This document shows positions 5,316 to 7,768 of a stretch of DNA of 7,768 nucleotides, in pieces. The notes under the pieces were generated by a model. The model was not told where the DNA came from and searched no databases. It saw only the letters and a list, made by a program, of their open reading frames with translations. Source of the stretch: an uncultured Eubacteriales bacterium. Lineage in GTDB: Bacteria > Bacillota > Clostridia > Monoglobales > Firm-18. The stretch spans positions 1 to 7,768 of the forward strand of contig CAJLYO010000072.1 in assembly GCA_905210885.1 (NCBI GenBank), written 5' to 3'. The translations under genes were made by a program, and so were the position numbers. Every line of letters starts with the position of its first letter. Position 1 is the first letter of the stretch.

Positions 5316-5806
5316 TTTTTACCCTCCGTTTTTTTTGCGTCCTTTAATGTAAGCGGACTGTCTCCCTTATTAAGGATAATACTCAGTCTGCCGTTTGTTT
5401 CCACAACCGCGCTTTTCACCTGTTTAATATCGTCACAGCCGCCAAGGCGAAGCTCCTCCGTAAGGTCTGTCCGCGAAAAACGCAGACTTTTCATGTTGGC
5501 GGTATTTATATTTCCGTTTTTTATCACTTCAACAGGCTTTCCGCAAAGAATTTTCCTGAATTTTTTCGATTTCAGCGAGGCAAACGACAAAAGAACCTCA
5601 ACGGTAATAAGGGTAAGTATGGGTATAATACCGGAAAGAAGGGGCGCATCGGTGCTTTGCATTGGAATAGACGCAAGATCCGAAATCATTATCGCTATTA
5701 CCAGTTCGTTGGGCTGAAGCTCGCCGATTGTGCGCTTGCCCATTATCCTCATGCTAATCACCACAAGAATATACAGTATAACCGTTCTTATAAATGTTAT
5801 AACCAC
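5312..5806 (-). CDS. DUF421/YetF-like membrane protein, short form
   Basis: 164 residues from a GTG start with a strong AAGGAGGG ribosome site about 7 nt upstream. DUF421 hallmarks are RTVILYILVVISMRIMGKRTIGELQPNELVIAIMISDLA at 7-45 (described in two parts: helix 1, then the GKR..GELQPNE loop leading into helix 2), a third helix at about 56-78, and a cytoplasmic beta domain (PVEVIKNGNI, later LRFSRTDLTEELR). YetF-type proteins are usually about 230 residues with a second beta repeat at the C-terminus; this one ends after the LNKGDSPLTLKD segment, about 65 residues early. Related proteins occur in spoVA-2mob operons that affect spore germination and heat resistance. Which role this copy has cannot be told from sequence. 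Confidence 0.88.
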   Translation of the reverse strand: MVITFIRTVILYILVVISMRIMGKRTIGELQPNELVIAIMISDLASIPMQSTDAPLLSGIIPILTLITVEVLLSFASLKSKKFRKILCGKPVEVIKNGNINTANMKSLRFSRTDLTEELRLGGCDDIKQVKSAVVETNGRLSIILNKGDSPLTLKDAKKTEGKK

Positions 5807-5886
5807 TATAATTCCCTCCTTACGGATATTCGATTACCCATTGTTAAATCTTATTCTGCACTTTTTTTTGAATGTTATACAAAATC

Positions 5887-5918
5887 CGACGAAATTTTTT
5901 ACATAATTAATATATAAT
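5887..5918 (+). promoter_or_regulatory. Candidate spoIIA promoter: TATAAT with a 0A-box-like site at the -35 position
   Basis: TATAAT lies at 5913-5918, but the position 17 bp upstream has no TTGACA-like hexamer. Instead CGACGAA (5887-5893) matches the Spo0A box TGNCGAA at all but the first base and covers the -35 position. Such an arrangement fits a Spo0A-activated sigma-A promoter, as at Bacillus spoIIG. A clear sigma-H promoter (AGGAWWW then GAAT), expected for spoIIA by analogy with Bacillus, was not found; only a degenerate match exists (CGGATAT at 5823-5829 with TTAAAT at 5844-5849). Confidence 0.4.
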
Positions 5919-5958
5919 CTTCATATACTAATATACAAAAAACGGGAGTGTGAACGAT

Positions 5959-6288
5959 TTGAAAATAGACGTTATCGGAGACAAGCTGATTGTCCGTCCG
6001 GAAGGCGAGCTTGACCACCACTACGCCGCCGAAATAAGGGATAAGCTTGACGCGGCGATACACCGCGGAGGCATAAGACGGGTTATATTTGACTTTTCCC
6101 GCGTAAAATTTATGGACAGCTCCGGCATTGGAGTGATAATGGGCAGATACCGTTTAATGGAGGCTGTAGGCGGAAGCGTGTGTGTTTTTGCCGCATCGAA
6201 ACGAATAAAGGACTTAATCGTCATGTCCGGTCTTTCCAAGCTTGTTACGGTTTTCGACACGGAGCAGCAGGCTTTGGAACATATTTAA
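5959..6288 (+). CDS. spoIIAA: Anti-sigma F factor antagonist SpoIIAA
   Basis: STAS-domain protein of 109 residues. Unphosphorylated SpoIIAA binds SpoIIAB and frees sigma-F in the forespore; SpoIIAB phosphorylates it and SpoIIE reverses this. Marks are PEGELDHHYA (14-23) and FMDSSGIGVIMGRY (51-64); S54, the first Ser of DSSG, aligns with the phosphorylated Ser58 of Bacillus. The start is taken as TTG at 5959, 10 nt after GGGAG; the in-frame GTG at 5950 is only one base from that ribosome site and would add MND. The resulting N-terminus (MKIDVIGDKL) fits the family. It is first in the operon, 18 bp ahead of spoIIAB. Confidence 0.96.
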   Translation: MKIDVIGDKLIVRPEGELDHHYAAEIRDKLDAAIHRGGIRRVIFDFSRVKFMDSSGIGVIMGRYRLMEAVGGSVCVFAASKRIKDLIVMSGLSKLVTVFDTEQQALEHI

Positions 6289-6306
6289 CGGAAAGGATTG
6301 TATTAA

Positions 6307-6726
6307 ATGACTCACATAAATGAAATGAAAATTCAGTTTTTGAATAAATCCGTGAACGAAGGACTTGCCCGTATTGCCGTAGCCGGATTCTGCGCCCAGC
6401 TTGATTTGACAATTGAGGTAATTGCGGATATAAAAACTGCCGTTTCCGAGGCGGTGACAAACGCAATAGTCCACGGCTACGAAAATATGAGCGGCTTTGT
6501 AACGGTATGCTGTGCATATTCCGTGACGGAAATCGAAATAACCGTTTCGGACTACGGCAGAGGAATCGAGGATATCGAACAGGCGCGGCGGCCTCTTTAT
6601 ACCTCGTGCGCCGACCAGGAGCGCTCCGGCATGGGATTTACGGTAATGGAAACCTTTATGGACGAGGTTGACGTAAAGTCAAGCGTCGGCATGGGCACCA
6701 CAGTTATTATGCGCAAAAAAATATAG
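6307..6726 (+). CDS. spoIIAB: Anti-sigma F factor SpoIIAB (serine kinase)
   Basis: 139 residues; the Bacillus protein has 146. A GHKL-fold protein that binds sigma-F in the predivisional cell and phosphorylates SpoIIAA with ATP. The N box SEAVTNAIVHGY (47-58) has the catalytic Glu48 and Mg-binding Asn52. The G1 box is DYGRGIED (82-89), and the lid/G2 region is ERSGMGFTVMETFMD (105-119). GTT at 130-132 closes the nucleotide site. R22 matches the Bacillus Arg20 used for sigma-F contact. The ribosome site GGAAAGGA is 8 nt before the ATG. All catalytic positions look intact. The stop codon is embedded in the ribosome site of sigF. Confidence 0.97.
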   Translation: MTHINEMKIQFLNKSVNEGLARIAVAGFCAQLDLTIEVIADIKTAVSEAVTNAIVHGYENMSGFVTVCCAYSVTEIEITVSDYGRGIEDIEQARRPLYTSCADQERSGMGFTVMETFMDEVDVKSSVGMGTTVIMRKKI

Positions 6727-6739
6727 GAGTTGAGCGTAC

Positions 6740-7423
6740 ATGCAGCCTGATATATTACTTGCAATAGACAAGGCTCATAAGGGCGACAATACATACCGCT
6801 CCTACCTGGTGGAGAAAAATGCCGGGCTGGTCAGAAGCATTGTAAAACGTTTTTTAAACAGAGGGCACGACGCCGAGGACCTGTTTCAGGTGGGGTGCAT
6901 AGGGCTTATAAAGGCAATTGACAAGTTTGACACCTCGTACAAGGTATGCTTTTCAACCTACGCCGTGCCTATGATTACCGGAGAAATCAAGCGATATATA
7001 CGCGATGACGGAATAATAAAGGTAAGCCGAAGTACAAAAGAGCTTGCAATAAAAGCGCATGCGGCGCACTCTGCTTTGTGCAGTGAGCTTGGCAGAGAGC
7101 CTACGCCGGCGGAAATCGCAAAGAAAACAGGCTCAAGCCCCGAGGAAGTCGTAGCGGCAATGGACGCTTGCAGCCGCCCGGAGGAGCTTGACGCCGGGTA
7201 CTGCTGTGCGGCAGACAGCGATTTTTCGGAAAAAAGCGTTGACAGAATTGCCCTTAAAGAGGCGCTTTCATCTCTTAATCCCCGTGAACGCCAAATTATA
7301 ATGATGAGATATTTTATGGATAAAACACAAACGGAAATCGCAAAAACCATCGGAATTTCCCAGGTTCAGGTTTCAAGAATAGAAAAACAGGTGCTTGAGA
7401 AAATGCGCACCCTTTTGGTGTAG
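6740..7423 (+). CDS. sigF: Forespore sigma factor SigF
   Basis: 227 residues; Bacillus sigma-F has 255. It directs the first forespore-specific transcription and is held by SpoIIAB until septation. Region 2 (28-95) carries NRGHDAEDLFQVGCIGL, FSTYAVPMITGEIKRYIRDD and the SigF/G-type KVSRSTKEL. Region 3 spans 98-150 (LGREPTPAEIAKKTGSSPEE). Region 4 spans 175-225, with helix-turn-helix TQTEIAKTIGISQVQVSRIE. The shorter length comes from a trimmed N-terminus and a short region 3-4 linker; no key segment is missing. AGGAG lies 10 nt before the ATG and overlaps the spoIIAB stop. Context (third gene of spoIIA) excludes sigma-G. Confidence 0.97.
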   Translation: MQPDILLAIDKAHKGDNTYRSYLVEKNAGLVRSIVKRFLNRGHDAEDLFQVGCIGLIKAIDKFDTSYKVCFSTYAVPMITGEIKRYIRDDGIIKVSRSTKELAIKAHAAHSALCSELGREPTPAEIAKKTGSSPEEVVAAMDACSRPEELDAGYCCAADSDFSEKSVDRIALKEALSSLNPRERQIIMMRYFMDKTQTEIAKTIGISQVQVSRIEKQVLEKMRTLLV

Positions 7424-7502
7424 GATTGGCGTATATTTTTCGCAGCAGCACGGGGAATTCACTCCAAAAACAGGTTTGGCTGTTCCTTGCCTGCAGCAAA
7501 CA

Positions 7503-7532
7503 AAAAAATCCGGTTTTTTCACCGGATTTTTT
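7503..7532. terminator. Strong bidirectional terminator after sigF
   Basis: AAAAAATCCGGT/ACCGGATTTTTT (7503-7514 and 7521-7532) is a perfect 12-bp stem with a 6-nt loop and T-runs on both sides. It ends the spoIIA operon about 80 bp past sigF and also the convergent gene, whose stop codon lies 3 bp away at 7536-7538. The 80-bp spacer (7424-7502) shows no other feature. Confidence 0.93.
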
Positions 7533-7535
7533 GTT

Positions 7536-7768
7536 TTAAAACGCTGTCATATCCTCGCACACCACTGTCAAAAGACCTTTTTTTACCGATATTTCGGCAG
7601 TGTCCGCGGCAAACTCGTTGCTTATGCCCAAATTGTTCTCACGCTTTAAAACGGCGTTTTCAAGGGGGTACTTTACCCCGGAAATGCTTACGCCCTCTGC
7701 CGTTTCGGTAAGGGGAATAAGGGACAGATATTTAAAATTATCACGCTTTACACTTATTTTATCCGAAA
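7536..7768 (-). CDS. C-terminal part of an unidentified protein (start beyond right edge)
   Basis: The minus strand is open from the right edge to a TAA at 7538-7536, giving 76 residues that end LLTVVCEDMTAF. The composition is ordinary for a soluble, beta-rich domain (VSISGVKYPLENAV, AEISVKKGLLTVVC). Codon choice resembles neighbouring genes, and the frame ends right at a bidirectional terminator, which supports a real gene. Two overlapping plus-strand frames in this area have low-complexity, Phe/Arg/Cys-rich translations and no ribosome sites and are rejected. I do not recognise the family from this fragment. Confidence 0.62.
   Translation of the reverse strand, partial: SDKISVKRDNFKYLSLIPLTETAEGVSISGVKYPLENAVLKRENNLGISNEFAADTAEISVKKGLLTVVCEDMTAF

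Noticed and set aside
5807..5880. Promoter for the DUF421 gene, including sigma-F/G-like GTATA elements on the minus strand
   Set aside because: GTATA is present, but no acceptable -10 lies at the right distance, and sigma-A matches (TTGTAT, 18 bp, CAGAAT) are weak; too poor to annotate.
7395..7711. Plus-strand reading frames after sigF
   Set aside because: They cross a strong terminator and oppose a better minus-strand frame that ends at that terminator.
1..7768. CRISPR arrays, insertion sequences, toxin-antitoxin or phage-defence genes
   Set aside because: No regularly spaced repeats, transposase, integrase or recognised defence protein were found on either strand.

Overview
The window reads as chromosome from an endospore-forming anaerobic Firmicute, probably a Clostridia/Oscillospiraceae-type gut lineage. 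This is inferred from gene content (sigH and a complete spoIIAA-spoIIAB-sigF operon), Gram-positive style Shine-Dalgarno sequences, frequent TTG/GTG starts, and an intergenic repeat style common in such genomes. No phage, CRISPR, insertion sequence or defence system is visible.

Left part (1-2987, plus strand). The 3' end of a membrane-anchored extracytoplasmic protein with a repetitive acidic tail ends at a hairpin terminator. Then comes about 320 bp of non-coding DNA full of small palindromes and direct repeats. A tight three-gene unit follows: a small cupin, a YycI-like membrane protein, and a short QueG-type epoxyqueuosine reductase that overlaps the YycI-like gene by 4 bp. A bidirectional hairpin separates it from the next block.

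Middle part (3035-5806). sigH runs on the minus strand, with a small double zinc-ribbon gene downstream of it. The gap between them holds a 65-nt tRNA-like fold: acceptor-like stem, TAGCTTA D-arm start and T-arm, but no normal anticodon arm. sigH has a perfect-consensus sigma-A promoter and is divergent from a multi-pass membrane protein that has its own extended -10 promoter. That membrane protein meets a DUF421-DUF4363 pair tail to tail with no spacer.

Right part (5807-7768). The spoIIA operon encodes the anti-anti-sigma factor SpoIIAA, the anti-sigma kinase SpoIIAB and sigma-F. Together they set forespore-specific transcription after asymmetric division. The operon ends at a strong bidirectional terminator shared with a convergent gene that enters from the right edge.

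The window therefore places the early sporulation sigma factor (sigma-H) within 2 kb of the first forespore sigma operon. The most unusual non-coding signal is the tRNA-like structure downstream of sigH. The rest is mostly recognisable core or sporulation biology, with several shortened family members.
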